Source: Salminus brasiliensis
Taxonomy: Eukaryota; Chordata; Actinopteri; Characiformes; Bryconidae
Length of the DNA: 64,000 nt
Direction: 5' to 3'
Assembly (NCBI RefSeq): GCF_030463535.1
Contig: NC_132880.1
Location: 43,589,842 to 43,653,841, forward strand
Shown here: piece after piece, positions 45,776-59,497 of the stretch
How positions within the stretch are numbered: the stretch's first letter is position 1
Layout of the letters: every line of letters starts with the position of its first letter
The notes under the pieces: generated by a model
What the model saw: the letters and a program-made list of their open reading frames with translations, nothing else
Told to the model about the DNA's origin: nothing
The model's database searches: none
Made by a program: the position numbers and the translations under genes

Positions 45776-46497
45776 GAAATTGCCTTTTCATATGTCCATT
45801 ATGGGGATACTGTAAATGTCATCTCTTCAGAAGTGACATTCTGACAGAGCGCTCAGTGCTGGAATCCCATTCCCTCGTATTCGACCTTGGTTGTACCTTG
45901 GACGAATTCATGACACATGAGCTGGAAAAATACTTTCTCGGATTCTGCTGGTAGCGCTGCAGACTCTGGAATCAGCAAAATGACAGTGGTGTAAAGATCC
46001 TGGTTATTCAGCATCAAACCAGCTGTATGACTCATGCGTCTGTCCAGCATTCAGGCACGCTGCTGGAATCCAACACCGACCAGAAGAGAGCAATTTGTTG
46101 CTCACTGGGAATACTGATGTTTGCACTTTTGCCTTGCTATCCAAGGAGATACGGGTTGGAAGCCTGGCAAGATAAGGCAAAAGGGGGAGGTGGTCTGGGT
46201 GTGGAACTGCCTACTCAATATGCCAGAAGACAGGATTACGGGAACGGTTTCCAACTAGGACATGACACGTGCTTATCCTCGGTCAGAGAAATTTAGCATG
46301 GTTTCACTGAAGCTGACCTATAATACATATTTAGCAATACGTTGCATTGCAGAGCCAATCGGATTAGCGTGCTATCACACGTAGAGGAAAAGACGGTCCA
46401 GAGATGTCTGCCATATCATTAAAACCACTGGCAGGTGAGGTGAATAACCTTGATGATCTAGTTACAGTGGCACCTGTCAAGATGTTGGATCTATGTA

Positions 46498-46757
46498 CAC
46501 TCTAAAAAATTAAATAAAAAAGGTGCTACAAAAGGTTCTTTAAGCAATACCATAGAAGGACCATTATTGGTTCCATACAGAGTGTTTTTTGTAATAGAGA
46601 TGTGACCTTTAAATTGATGAAGAACCTTTATATAAATATTTTTTTCGGGGGGGTGGGTATCTACACACTCACATCTCTGTGACAAGCATGGTTCTTTATT
46701 GAACCAACAGTGGTTCTTCTATGGCATGACTTAAAGAACCATACACAGAGTGTGCTA
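46498..46757. mobile_element. MITE family 2 copy
   Basis: Starts 'tacactctaaaaaattaaat' and ends 'aagaaccatacacagagtgt'. Inner halves mirror each other (gttctttaagcaataccata and tatggcatgacttaaagaac). Confidence 0.75.
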
Positions 46758-47165
46758 GGCAGCTCATGAACAGTCAGTTCTTGAAGGTGATGTATTGGAA
46801 GCAGGAAAAATGGACAAGCATAAGAATCTGAGCCACTTTGACAAAAACAAGCTGTGATGGCTAGACGACTGGGGCAGAACATCTCCAGAACATGAGGCAG
46901 GTCTTGTGGAGGTTTTCTTATGGAGTATGCAGTTGTCAGTATCTACCAAAAACTGCTTAAAGGAAGGGCAACTGATTATTGTTCTGTATTTGTCCAAGGA
47001 TAGACCTTGTGTAGTCACCGTCTTCCCTGTATTAGGAACTCCAGGTCTAAGTTGGATTTCTTTATAGGACAAAAAAGAATGGGATTTGAGTTTATATAAT
47101 AAAGCAATGGGGCAAATAAAACATCAGGTTTTGTACATTTTGGTCCAAAATGTCAATGGACACCA

Positions 47166-47641
47166 GGGGCCGGATTTCCAAAAGCGTTCCTAAGAAAAAC
47201 AACTTACGAAGGATCTTAAGATTAGTTTAGAAGAACGACCCTAAATGCAGTTCTCCAAAAAGTATTAAGAAGTTCTCAGTGTTCATTCTCTCAAGCATTT
47301 TAATTGTCCAATATTTAGTTAAATCTGTGCAGCGGAGGCAAAATGAAGAAAACAAAAGCTAGAAGTGATTTTTTACTTCTGTAGAAACTAACAGATCAAT
47401 CTCCACTCTTAATCCATTTAAATGAGGCTGCTATTAAAATTGATCACTTTAGAAGCTGACCTATGGAACATACTTAAGGCCTTTTTTAAGAGATGCTGAT
47501 TGTTCCTATAATATTTTTTAAGTGAAAAATTGAGAAAAATCTGAAAATTCAGTGTAACGTTTTTCTTAATCACACAGTTGGGGAAAAAAGCACGTCTACG
47601 AAGAATTCCTTTTTCAAGACACTTTTGTGAATCCAGCCCCA
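47166..47641. mobile_element. TIR element with GGGGCYGGATT ends
   Basis: The left end 'ggggccggatttccaaaagc' is inverted at the right as 'cttttgtgaatccagcccc'. Inner parts also mirror (cttacgaaggatcttaag; cttaagtatg..cgaagaattc). A relative without clear ends lies at about 62735-62905. Confidence 0.65.
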
Positions 47642-47709
47642 GCTTCTTAAAACTACTGCCAAAGAAACCCAACCAGCACATTTCAGAAAGCCTGCTGGTT
47701 TAGTACAGG

Positions 47710-47936
47710 TAAAAAAGGCTCCATATTTGACCCATCTGTGGTGGTGAACACACACAAACACACACTAGTGAACTAGGGCCGGTACACACACACACACCCA
47801 GAGCGGTGGGCAGCAGAAAGGGTAAAGGGCCTTGCTCAAGGGCCCAACAGTGGCTGCTTGCCGAGCCCGTGTATCAAACCCACAACCCTGTCATTAATAG
47901 TCTGGAGCTCTAACCGCTGAGCCACTGCTGTCCGAG
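47710..47936 (-). mobile_element. tRNA-derived SINE, inverted copy
   Basis: The reverse complement begins with 'agcagtggctcagcggttag' then agctccagac and includes 'gggcccttgagcaaggccct', matching 30500-30835. Confidence 0.8.
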
Positions 47937-50164
47937 TCTCTGATGGTTGCCAGTTCTGATATCAGTTCATTGTGCATCACTGGTAGAGGCTCACATGTAG
48001 CATCATTTGCATCCACCTCGCTAATGACCTTGTATTCAGAGGATCCAGTGACATTTCAGGGGAAATGAATGTACAATAAAAATGAATGTGTCACTAGTGT
48101 CAGAACTTAGACTGCAGGAAGCCACAGATAAAGTTTGGTTCACATGGTAACCCCAGACTGATGAAAGAAACGTGGAACCAAATTTCATGAGAAGTGTCTG
48201 ATTGCAAAGCCGCAGAGTCACACTTTTACACCAGCAGTTTTAGACCAGTGGCTCTGAATGCATGCATAGTTGGACAGCGCGAGTTTGCCAAAATATCCAT
48301 CGACTGTTTGTATATATCCCCATGCATTTTACCGTTCTGTATAGGATATCTTTATTATTACAATAAAATATTGATGCCAGTTTAGGCCTGGTTGAAGCAA
48401 AAGAGGTTAAAGCCCCCTCCCAACCTTGAATTCAGGTTAAATTTAAGGAAAATTCATGAACAGTTTGCAGCATTCGGCCTTAAAAGTGCCCAAAAACATG
48501 CTTGTTTGGCTTGTTCTGGCTACAGCGCTTCCCCCCTTACCTTATCTATAAACAGATTCCATGTTGAGTGCCTTCGAAAACTCTCAATCTCACATTCAAG
48601 GGGAAAACTGGCTTTGCTTCTGTGCTGTAAGCTCAGTGAAGGGGGTCTGAGATACGCTTGGTCTGGTAGAAGGGGGCGGATCTACGAAATGAGTCGTTTT
48701 ATTATTCAATGGTATTTTTAATATATAGGGCCTTGCACAGACTCTGGTTTGACAACATGGCGGACCGTTCTGGCTTAATTTCTGTAGAACGGTCATTGGG
48801 AGTGGGGGAGGGGGGGTTTTCTGTAAACCAATTCTCAATTATCTTATGAAAAAATCCAGCTTGGAACCAGAGTTCCTAAAATGTGCATGACTCAGACCGC
48901 AGCATGACGCACGACTTCTGGGCCTTTTTCTTTAAGTTTAAGTAAGTACCCAATCAGTCAAATATACCGCACATCACTGCTCATGCTTTTCAGGCCTTTG
49001 GTGAAGCTTTCGAAAAGGTGGACAGCGGTCCAGCACTGATAGAGGTGGGAGGCAGCGTCAGGGGGAAGAGAGGTAGAGGAAAGGTAAGGGAGAGTGAGAA
49101 CGTAAAAAAAGCAAAAAGCAAAGGAAGCCAGGTGAGACGTGAAAGCTGTCTTTGTGCGTCGGCTGGCAACAGGAACACTGACCTTCTCTGTGAGGTGCTG
49201 CACACACACACAAACACACTCACACACACTAAGGGGGTTATGAAGATGAGGGGGAGTGGGTTTCTTGGCAAACTCCTCAAACCTCAAAACTGCAGCCTGT
49301 TTTTATACCAAACACAAAAAGTCCAGTCTCTCCCAAGATTAACGGACATCGCGGCCATAACAGCAGGTCCATTTTCCCTGCGCTTAACTTCAGTTCCCAA
49401 AAGTTGAATTATCCTCCTCCTCCTCTCCCTCCCTCCCTCCCTGCATGTTGGCTCTATCTGTCTGTATTTCACTGGAGCTTGGAGAGGGCCGATGATATCT
49501 CTGCGCAGCTCATGTTTAGCACGATCAGCCCAAACACTGGGCCAGTGTGTGTGTCAACAGCCGAGCCGTGGCTCAGACCACCAGGCTAAACGCACCCATT
49601 TCAAATCAAGCATGGCCACATACTGGTGCACACATGCTCTTTTGTGCCTGCCATCAGGGCCGGGACGCGGCGTTGAGTGCCCTAGCGAGCGCCTTTGATG
49701 TTGCAGGGTGAGCACAGAAGTCGCTGACAAACGGAGTACTTTCCATGGTTTGTTTTTTTCTCAGGATGACTGTACTTACTGTAGGCTGAATGACTGGACG
49801 TGCAGCATGTTGCGCATTGAGTCTCTGTGCTTAACAGGAATAGCTGGACTTGCTTTTTGCTATCTATTTTTAGGTATTTTGAGGTGGAACGTTTGGTTGG
49901 AACATTTTGCAGCAGTGTGTTTCATTTTTATGTGCTTGGGGTAGATTTAAATATCATACAGTATTCATTTTATTACACACACTTGCTTAGCAGTGTTGTG
50001 TAGTGGTATTTGTAGGATAGTGGTTTCTATCATACAAATAAATGTATTTATATATCGAATACTAAAACAAAGGCTTTTCATTTTTTTATTTAATGTATGA
50101 TTTATTAAATAATGACCCAATAAGACTTTTAAAGGTATCAGTATTGGGATGTTAGAATTGAACA

Positions 50165-50342
50165 TGAATGTCAGTGTGGTTGGTGTGGCCCTATGGATAA
50201 CACCAGTACTATGACAATGCTGCGCTACACCAATAAGAGTCCTTGGGCAAGACTCCTAACACTACATTGGGCCACCTCTGTAATATGAAGAACCTTAGCT
50301 CTGGAAAAGAGCGTCAGCTAAATGCCGTAAATGTAAATGTCA
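50165..50342 (-). repeat. SINE/LINE-tail repeat, inverted copy
   Basis: Reverse complement of the 934-1168 family: 'agagtccttgggcaagactc' and 'gcgtcagctaaatgccgtaa'. Confidence 0.75.
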
Positions 50343-50425
50343 CTCATCAATAACTAATAGAACACAATAGAATACACAGTTGATATTAATTATATTGGTT
50401 ATATTTATATATATATACATATATA

Positions 50426-50475
50426 TCTTTGTGGACACCCCTTCTAATGAATGCATTCAGCTACTTTACATTGTT
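50426..50475 (-). mobile_element. MITE family 1, terminal fragment
   Basis: 'tttgtggacaccccttctaa' then tgaatgcattcagctacttt only. Confidence 0.65.
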
Positions 50476-50729
50476 GAACCCACTGCTGGCAGAGATGTTT
50501 TATTACAGAAGCTTTATTTCAGGCTTTTCATCAAACAAACCTGAGCTACCTGAATTTGCACCTGAATGCCATAAAGTCCCAACAGCAATGTGAAAGACTA
50601 GTGAAGAGCCTGCCAAGACATGAAAGCTGTAATTGGCAGTCAAGGTTATTTCACTATAGTGATTTATGAATGCTCTCAAAGTTCAAATATTAATATATTA
50701 ATAATATATATTAATTTTAATATTGTTAT

Positions 50730-50732
50730 ATA

Positions 50733-50793
<61 letters not shown>
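50730..50793. repeat. TG/TA microsatellite
   Basis: (TG)n to (TA)n compound run. Confidence 0.95.
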
Positions 50794-50795
<2 letters not shown>

Positions 50796-51486
50796 TTCAT
50801 TAATTTTAAAACGAATAGATTCAAATTGAACTGAATCGCAGTAGCTGCCTTGTTGTCCATTTTGTTGTCCCAGTATTATTTTCATTACATACACCTGCAA
50901 CCTTTGTATACCGCAGGTGAATTTGCCAAAGTATAGTTACAGAATTATAGCCGCGTTTACAATGAATGCCTTTATACCCCAGTGCAGAATCTCAGTAAAC
51001 TGTGTATTTATTTTGTATGGAGTGTTGGAGTCTGGCGAGAGCTTTCATAAGTGACAGCGCCCGACTAAGTGAACAGAAGGCTGTGTAGTGAAGTGTGTTG
51101 TTGTTGATTTCTCTGCTAGGAAAGTGCCGAGGCACTCAGTGAGCCATGAAGAGAGCACGGCTGGAGAGAGAGAAGAAATCGCCCCTCATCACTTTCAGTG
51201 GACGACAAGGCGAAGAATACGCACTCATACTATCGCAGCTAAGGCAGCAGCAGCAGCAGCAACGGGCCGGAGCTGCACTGTAGGCAGAGGGACACATAGA
51301 GAGAAAGCGACGGGGGGGAGGAGGCAGAGAACCATATCTTCTCCTTCTAATGGACAAGCAGACGGGGCAGCAATGCTGGTGCTTGGGCCCCTGCCCACCA
51401 CAAGCTATGCTTTGGCCTCTGTGCCTTGTTGAAGCTCCCAGCTGGGCACTGGAGAGCTGAAGGGCGTGAGAGCGAGAGCCGGTCCC

Positions 51487-51887
51487 ATGCAGGCACGCAA
51501 GAAGTACGTGCTGCTGGGCCTGTGCACGTGTTGCTGGCTGCTGCTTTTCTACTGGGGCGGCCTGCAGGAGCGCCTCCTGAGCTTTCTGACCCGTCGGCAG
51601 GGTGAGGTGGTGCGGCCGTGGCCCGACTGGCTGGACCGGGCCCTGTTGCCAGGCTATGCGGAGAATGCAGAGCTGCAGGACGGCGGGGGGACTGGAGAGT
51701 CGCCACGGCAACGCCGGCAGGCCTGGGCCAGTATTTATAAGGACAGCCGGTGCAGGATGGACACATGCTTCGACTTCGGTCGCTGCCGGGGACGGGACGG
51801 GTTCAGAGTGTATGTGTACCCACCCGAGAAGGGTGACCGTGTGTCCGAGAGCTACCGCAAAATCCTGGCCTCAGTGGCCGAGTCGAG
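51487..51887 (+). CDS. ext1: ext1 coding exon 1
   Basis: The ATG at 51487 starts the conserved MQA(K/R)KKY terminus; the frame is open further upstream but without a family match. An acceptor-like site (51119) precedes about 367 nt of 5' UTR. Donor 'cgag|gtatgt', phase 2. Confidence 0.93.
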
Positions 51888-54042
51888 GTATGTAACACTG
51901 ATTGTTAGCTGTTCTTTCTGTTCTGTCATCTTTGTGTCATAAAGAAGATTTGTTCTATGCGCCCACACTCATGGGTCCCTGAGCCTAGAGTACACCCGTC
52001 TGGCACATTAGATTTTTTTTTCCCTGCTCTAGCGATGCATTCAGACAAGAGGTGCATCTGAGGAGCTGACTCGGGTCATGTTAGCCCAGGCCAGTTCAAT
52101 ATATACTCAGCAGATACCATGTAAACACAGTAAACCAGGGCTGTCGAACCTTATACGCAAAGGGCCGGTGTGACTACAGGTTTTCCAGCCATTCCAGCCA
52201 AGCAGCAGCACACCTGAGTCCACTTGTTTAATCAATTGATGAGTTCTTAAACAACTGATCACATGTGCTCCTGCTAGGCTGGAATGAAAACCTGCGGATA
52301 AGGTTTGACACTGAGTATATTAAGCCAGAATAAACTGTATGGTTTATATGATTCATTTACCAGCTGACTGTTGATAATAATACATGTTAAATTTAAAATG
52401 TGCTTATTTTACTTAAAATAATGTACATTTAATTTTACCAATTGAGTTTAATAGTAACCTGTTAAATATTACCAGTTAGAAAAATGAAGTAGATGAATGT
52501 TTATAATAACATAAAATAAAAGTTATTATATTTCCAAGTCATATTTCCTAAATAATTGTTAAAAAAATACATACATTTAACAAAAACTATTATTTATACC
52601 TTATTTATTTTAAATACCAAATGCTGTTAAAATGTTTTAGGCATTTGGGAAATTGTTCATTAAAAAGCTTTTTATATGAGCAGTAAGTGTTTATTTTCTC
52701 AGTGAAACACTTTTGGAATTTAAAGAATGTGTTATTATTATAGTAGTCTAGGACTCTAGTAGTCTAGTGTTATATATATTATTTATTTATCCACAAAAAA
52801 AGGAACCAGACTCTCTTCTTTAGACTAGCTCCAAGATCTCATCTACTTTCTTCAGAATGAGACGTTCTTGTTACTCCTTACTGGATTTATGTTTACCTGC
52901 ATCTGTTCTAATGAGATCTGGAGTTTCTGCAGTAACAACTCTCTTATTGCTGTGCCTACAACCTCTGCCTTGTACTGTGTGTACTAGTTTTCTGCAGAAT
53001 TACCAGTTTACCTACGATTTGTAGATTTATCCTGAAATAAATGAGTTAAAAATGAAGGCAATGGATTTCCAAGTTTAGTTCAGCCTTTACAAGCGTACAG
53101 TGACTCTCCAAATCCATCATAACACACTCAATTCAACTCAAGGAGAGGCTTGTTGAGTAGCTAGTTCATATCAGGTGTGTCTGAGCAGAAGAATCCCCTA
53201 ATTGTGCAGGACATGTTAAGGATACTCTGTGTGTAAGACTGAGAACCACTGACCTACCAGCCTGGTTTCAGGAGGAACCCGTACCTATGTGTACAAACCT
53301 AGCACCCAACCCAGACATGCAGAAATCAAAGGATTTGAGGAGAGAACGGTCCAAAGCAACCAGTGAAAATGTATTACCTGAACCTACACCTCAGCATAAA
53401 GCAAAACTGAATCTGCCTTAACCTAAACTTAACGTACTGATTAGCCTAACCCTAAACTTTTGCTGTTGTATGAGTCGTGACATGTATGTGTTTTTTGATT
53501 CGGAGGTATTACACATCTGACCCGCGTGAGGCCTGCTTATTTGTGCTGGGCATTGACACACTGGACAGGGACCAGCTGTCAACACAGTTTGTGCCCAACG
53601 TGGACGAGCGCATCCGTGGCTACCCACTATGGAACGACGGGCGCAACCACGTCATCTTCAATCTCTACTCGGGTACCTGGCCCAACTACACAGAGGACTT
53701 GGGCTTCAACGTGGGCCAGGCTATCCTTGCCAAGGCCAGTCTGAACACAGAGCACTTCCGGCCAGGATTCGATGTCTCAATCCCCCTATTCTCCAAAGAC
53801 CACCCGCAGAAGGGCGGCGAGCGAGGCTGGCTGCTGCGCAACACTGTGCCTCCCAGACGGAAATACCTACTCATGTTTAAGGGGAAACGTTACCTGACGG
53901 GCATTGGCTCGGACACTCGAAATGCACTGCATCACATTCACAACGGCAAGGATATCGTCTCTTTAACGACGTGCAAGCATGGAAAAGACTGGGAGAAGCA
54001 CAAGGATGCACGCTGTGACCATGACAACCAGGAATATGAGAG
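51487..54042 (+). CDS. ext1: Exostosin-1 (heparan sulfate polymerase), N-terminal part, gene continues outside the window
   Basis: EXT1 with EXT2 elongates heparan sulfate chains in the Golgi by alternating GlcA and GlcNAc transfer. Two coding exons (51487-51887 and 53506-54042) give 312 codons plus two bases. The protein opens with a short cytosolic MQARKKY and a type II signal anchor (about residues 7-25), then a variable stem to about 100, conserved cysteines ([12 protein letters not shown]), and the GT47 exostosin domain from about residue 106 ([12 protein letters not shown]). Strongly family-like stretches are [57 protein letters not shown] and [20 protein letters not shown]. Human EXT1 encodes this span in one exon, so the intron after codon 133 is extra. 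The second exon ends in phase 2 at the same place as human exon 1. Teleosts have several ext1 paralogues; which one this is cannot be settled here. Confidence 0.95.
51888..53505 (+). other. ext1 intron with dispersed repeats
   Basis: 1,618 bp. It holds AT-rich DNA, a fragment at 52799-52950 shared with 8040-8190, a fish 'ccagccattccagccaagca' repeat near 52180, and a possible relative of the 52-238 MITE at 53143-53265. Confidence 0.7.
53506..54042 (+). CDS. ext1: ext1 coding exon 2
   Basis: Acceptor 'tttttgattcggag|g' (weak, G at -3), donor 'gag|gtaagt'-type at 54043. It is 537 nt, with GC-rich third codon positions unlike the AT-rich intron around it, and encodes residues 134-312. Confidence 0.95.
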
Positions 54043-54244
54043 GTAAGTTAAAGGGGGCCAGGCTATCCTTTGCATACTACAGCGATCCATCCCACTTATT
54101 CAGGATACAGTGATGCCCAGTGTTGTTCCAGCAGTCTGTAGCTGAGTTACTGCAGCGGGAGATTAGAGTGGATGAAAAGAATTAGACTTTGGATCAAATG
54201 TATCGTTATAGTTTTCTAAAGCATCCAGATATCTGATAAATATT

Positions 54245-54905
54245 TGACATAATTTAATGCCCGTGGCCACAAACTAATATATTAAGGCCATGAGATAATA
54301 TAGTGAATCCATAAAAAGATAATATATTGAGGCCACAAAATAATACATTGAAGCAACATAATACATGAAGAAGAATCTGCAAGATATTATGGTTTATAAC
54401 ATATTGAATCCACCAAAACATACTGAGGCCATAAAGTAATATATTAAGGCCATGAGATAATATATTGAGGAAACAAAATAATATAGACCACAAAATAAGT
54501 TATCTATTAAGGCAACACGATAATCTATATCGTGATAATCATGTGATAATATATTGAGGCCACAAGATAATGTATTGAGGCCACAAGACAAAATATTGAG
54601 GCCACAAGATAATATATTGAGGCTACAAGATAATATATTGAGGCCACAAGATAATATATGATAGCAATAATAAATGGATTGTGGCCACCGTATTATATAT
54701 TGAGGCCACAAGATAACATATTAAGGCCACAAGATAAAATATTGAGGCCACAAGATAATATATTGAGGCCCCAAAATAATATATAATTGCAATAATAAAT
54801 GGATTGCGGCCACAATATTATATATTGAGGCCACAAGATAATACATTAACGCCACAAGAACATATATTGAGGCCACAAGATAATATTAAGGCCACAATAT
54901 AGAAT
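54245..54905. repeat. 21-bp-unit minisatellite
   Basis: The unit 'aatatattgaggccacaaga' plus one base repeats about 25-30 times with variants. In the ext1 intron, about 200 bp after the donor. On the minus strand it reads as a repeated NILSCGL frame, which is an artefact of the unit length. Confidence 0.9.
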
Positions 54906-57384
54906 AGTGTGGGCTTAAGATGATATTTCACATATTAGATGGTCATAATATTGAAGCTTATCAGCATAAATCACTTCTAAAGGTACAATAACAGAAGAGC
55001 ATGTTTAATTTGAGCAGGTTAAACTGTCATGAAAAAAAGTGTTGTCTATCACTAGAGTCAGGACAAGACATTGTATCACCATTTCTGTGTTTTTATTAAC
55101 TTTCATTTCATATGAAAATGAAGGAATACAATCCTGTCAAATCATAAAAAAGTTGAGCATGGTTTCTCATCACCTGGAAAGTTGCCATTTTGGAGATACC
55201 TGATTTTGTCTCGAATGTGACGATGTGGCCCCTTTAAGCCAGTGAGCCGACGGCAGGTCTGAGTCTGGAAAGCGCTGTGTGAAAAGGCTTACACACTGTC
55301 AGAAGCTCAGTTTCAGTAAAAGAGCATGGCTGAATGTGGAGTTTCTCAGTGATGCTGCTGGCTATGAATTGGAGCCGCTGCGTGTTCGGTATTAAGTAGC
55401 GGAACATGCTATCAGTTACTGCTTCAGGGGCTTGTTTACCTGTGTAAGACATGTGTAGTGGGCATGCAGGAGGTGTATGAAATTGGACACTTTCTGACGT
55501 GCAGGTAAAGAAATGTGTGTAAGCATACGGGTGGGCTAATTTACTGGCAGTGGCAGCTCTACAGGATATTGATTTTAGGAGGTAATTTCAATCAGCTGAT
55601 TTAAATGAGTTTAATGAGAACTTACACCCACAGCTGTGCTTAGTGCTTGGGAAGGAGGACTGCTTTAAGTAACATCTAAGTAATAAATTTTTTTCTTACA
55701 GTTTTGTTGTTTGGATGAAAACTGTTGCATTTACAAATGTCTGGCATGAAAAACTGTAGGACAGCTTTTAAAAATACATTGATACTAATAGAACAAAAGT
55801 GATCAACAGCAGTCTGAAATCACATAGTGGAGTTATGAAATCATTTTTTGGCGGAAGAACATGCCTGAAGTCACTCCTCCCTACTCTGACGTCCTGTAAA
55901 TTCCATCTCGGCCTTGTCCGCATGTCTAAAGGAGTCACCCTGTCAGCTCCCCTTTAACCCTGCCATCTATCATCCTTGGATCCACACATCAGAGAGGGGA
56001 CTTGGCTTCCTACCACAAAGCAAAAGCCACCCGAACCCCAGCCCAAAATATTCTCCCCCTCGCTCACATTCTTCTCCCAAAGCATCATACGCTGGAGTCC
56101 GAATCTGGCAGTTTCTTCTTTACACTGGGTCTAAAGACCATGATGAATGGACCAATAGAAATGCAACAGAAATGCAGGAGTCAGACTGTGCTGCTTGTCA
56201 GTCAGTTAGTCAGTTATTGAGATGTTGGTTAGAAGGACAGAGTAGGAGAAAACAGGTGTGGTTCCTGGCTTCTCTGTGACTTCTCTGGGTGTGTTGGGTT
56301 CCTCCAGCAGCTCCCCTGATTTTACTCGACTGGTTAGATAAACTAGGTGTTGAAATGGAGCTGGAAGTACTGGCCTTCCTCTAGGAGAGCTTTGGAAATG
56401 CTTGAGCTAACACACACACACTCAAACACACACACACACGCATAAAATCACTTCTTTATTTTCAAACAATTTATTTGTATGGTTTATTTATAAATATAAG
56501 TAAAACAATGATGTAAACAAACTTAAATGTGTCAGTTTTGTGCAAAATATGCTGAATTTAAACAAACAAAATCATAAAATATGCCGTGTACAAAGATCAT
56601 CTCTGCATGAGATGTGTACTTATGTTTTGAACAAATAATCAAAACCAGATGTTTTGACCAGAGATGACAACACTTTTGCATATATCACTGATTTTGTCTT
56701 TCTGACATGCTGTGAATCTGTAAGTTGTTCTGTACAGTGTGTCAAAATTTCATGATGAATGGGCCAATAGAAATGCTCCAAATGACTTGGAATAGCATGT
56801 TTTTACATCGACTCTCACTGACCGTAAAGAAGGGTTTTTTGCTTTTCCTGTAATGTATGTTTTAGTGATATGCAGTTTTTGCATGACAGCAACGATATGG
56901 CTGTATACATATATATAGTATATTGCACTGACGTGTAAACTGTGGGTGTCGGCCAATACAGATTACTGATCTGACACCAGAGCTCTGGTAAGACACTTGT
57001 GTCTCGTAGCAGCACATATGTGAATAAACACAAATATACAGTGGAGACCAGTGTCCCCTAGTAGAGACAGTCATATGGGTCACTATGGGTCATTTAGGGG
57101 ACTTTTAACACATTAACAGAAAAGTACAGAAGCAGCATTCTCTCTCAATAAGACAATAAGTGAAGGGCTAGTTTAGGGGGACAGAAGAATTCCATTCAAA
57201 CCATTGTGTGACCTAGGTGCAACCGTTTATTGATTTTCCTTATTTTTCTTGGATGCACTCAAACACTCACACAGTAAGGAACAGTGCTTTCTGAAGTCAT
57301 GGCATTCCACCATGCAGAAACACCTGCAAACAAGGAGCCGTTCTCATAGGAGAAGGTTTTTAGCCATGCAGGCGATATGTATAT

Positions 57385-57385
<1 letters not shown>
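54906..57385. other. ext1 intron, nothing definite
   Basis: No exon with correct phase or family similarity found. Short CA runs occur near 56411-56440. Confidence 0.5.

Positions 57386-57387
<2 letters not shown>

Positions 57388-57452
<65 letters not shown>
57388..57452. repeat. AT microsatellite
   Basis: Uninterrupted (AT)n followed by a mirrored 'gtgttacatatatatg'. Confidence 0.97.
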
Positions 57453-57456
<4 letters not shown>

Positions 57457-59448
57457 TACATATATATGTTTGTCACATGAACAAATGAACCAATCACACA
57501 ACCCCACACACAACACTGGGAGCAGATAGCTTCAACACCTGCAGCGAACCGAGAGGTGAACCCCAGACCACCGATTTCAGGAGAACCAGAGATGGGCTAG
57601 ATTTATTTTTTTTGCGCTTGACCAAACATACTGGCCTGGGTCCAGAAAGAAATAGTTCTAGTGTGAAAACGCCCCCTAGTTGACAGGCAACATTGGTTAA
57701 CCTATAAATAGGCCTTGTCTAGCTGACCAGTGTACCCATAACAGTGTGGTAACATAGTTGACGGTCAATTCATATACTCCTTGGTTATGTGCCATTATAG
57801 TTGAAATATTGGAAAAATGCAGGGAGCATCCCCACAGAGTGTTTAAGAAGCCCACCACAGAGAAAATGATGGGTGGTGTCATGGTATTGGGACAAATCAT
57901 TTTTTAATTGGAGGGTGGGGTTCTGTTAGTTGCCAGAACTTTTGCAGACATTGATGAAATAAGAAATTTCAATTATTGAAATAAGACAATTATTGTTGTT
58001 TTTGTACTATTTACTATTTACAGTTTTGCAGTAAATAAAATAGGCTGTGACTTTAATGTTTTTTAGGGTTTTTTTGCATTATTATGATACTGAGACACCC
58101 TCAGCTTAAACCTGACATGGCAAAAACTGCCAGTTAAGTAATTTTCCAGCTAAATTAATCATAATATCTTGATATTAATAATCATTGGACATTTTATTAA
58201 AATTGCAGAATGACTCATATACTTATGTTCTTTTTAGGATTATTGTTCTAGGTGCAGTTCAGCAGTGACTAATAAGGTCAGTAACGTTGCTGATTCTGCT
58301 ACCGTGCATCAGAACGGTGCATCAGTAAAGAGGGCACCACTGCTGAGAAGGCATGTGGCTGAGTCCTAGTGTTGGCCATTAGCAGAGCTCTAACGGCTGG
58401 GTCTGTGTGCAGCTCCTCGTACGGGTTCGCTTTGGGTTTGTGGTGGGGACAGAGTCTCACAGCACTGTATGAATAAGTTCATTTATTCCACACCACAGGT
58501 TCCAAGGGTCTCTATCTCTCAGGGTCTCTCTCTCTTTCTCCTTTTCTCGCTCATTTTCTCTCTCAGGAAAGGGAAGGGTCTTACAGCTGTGCTAGCTCGC
58601 AGTAGGAAAGGGGTGCTTGGTGGTCCGTGGCCTGACGAAGAAAACCGTTTGTGAAATCCGTCAGTTTTTTTTCCCCCCTCTGGTAATGAAAGCAGAGACT
58701 TAAGCTGTGGAGATCTAGGCGGGGAAGCGGGGAGGGTGTGGAGTGGTGGGGGGGGGGGTTATTTTGAGTTAGCGCTCAGCAGGCAGAAAGGAGTGTGGCT
58801 GTGGTGGCGTCTGAGGAGAGAGGAGCGAGAGAGAAAGCGAGAAAGGAAAAGTGAAGGGCAACGGTTGTTGAAGACCAGCGCTGCATGAAGATTCCCATTA
58901 ACTCCTCTCTTTCTCTCCACTTGCAATCTCTCCCCTCTCTCTCTCTCTCTCTTGCACGCTCTCGCTCTTCCTGTCATGTTCAGTTGAAGGGCGGAAGATC
59001 AGGAATAGCTCTTAGGAGGTGTTCCCAGGTTAATGACGACCAGCATCTGCTAGTGCTGCAGATTAACCTGATAGCACCTCACAGCACCCTGCCGAACCCC
59101 CCTCCCCGCACTCAGAGACAGAGCAAGAGGGAACAAGAGAGAGAGGGTGGGAGGGAAGGCCATGCTTCAGTACAGACAGGCAGAGGCTTACCACAACCTA
59201 ATGGCCTACTTTCATTTACTTCACTGCCTTCTTCTTCTTCTTCTTCTTCTTTTAAAGGAAAGAAAAACCTGCATTGTACTGAGAATGCAAATGAGGGAGA
59301 ATGTGAGAGCTGGTTGAAAAAAATAGGACAAGCTGTTTTGGGACACTTCTGGGACACACACACAGTATCTCACACACACACATACAAATTTGCACGCCTT
59401 CCCAGAAGTCTTGACTGGTATTCAAGAAATTCTGCAGTATTATACTGT

Positions 59449-59497
<49 letters not shown>

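Noticed and set aside
54254-54711. Repeated NILSCGL reading frames suggesting a leucine-repeat protein
   Set aside because: Direct consequence of the 21-bp minisatellite inside the ext1 intron.
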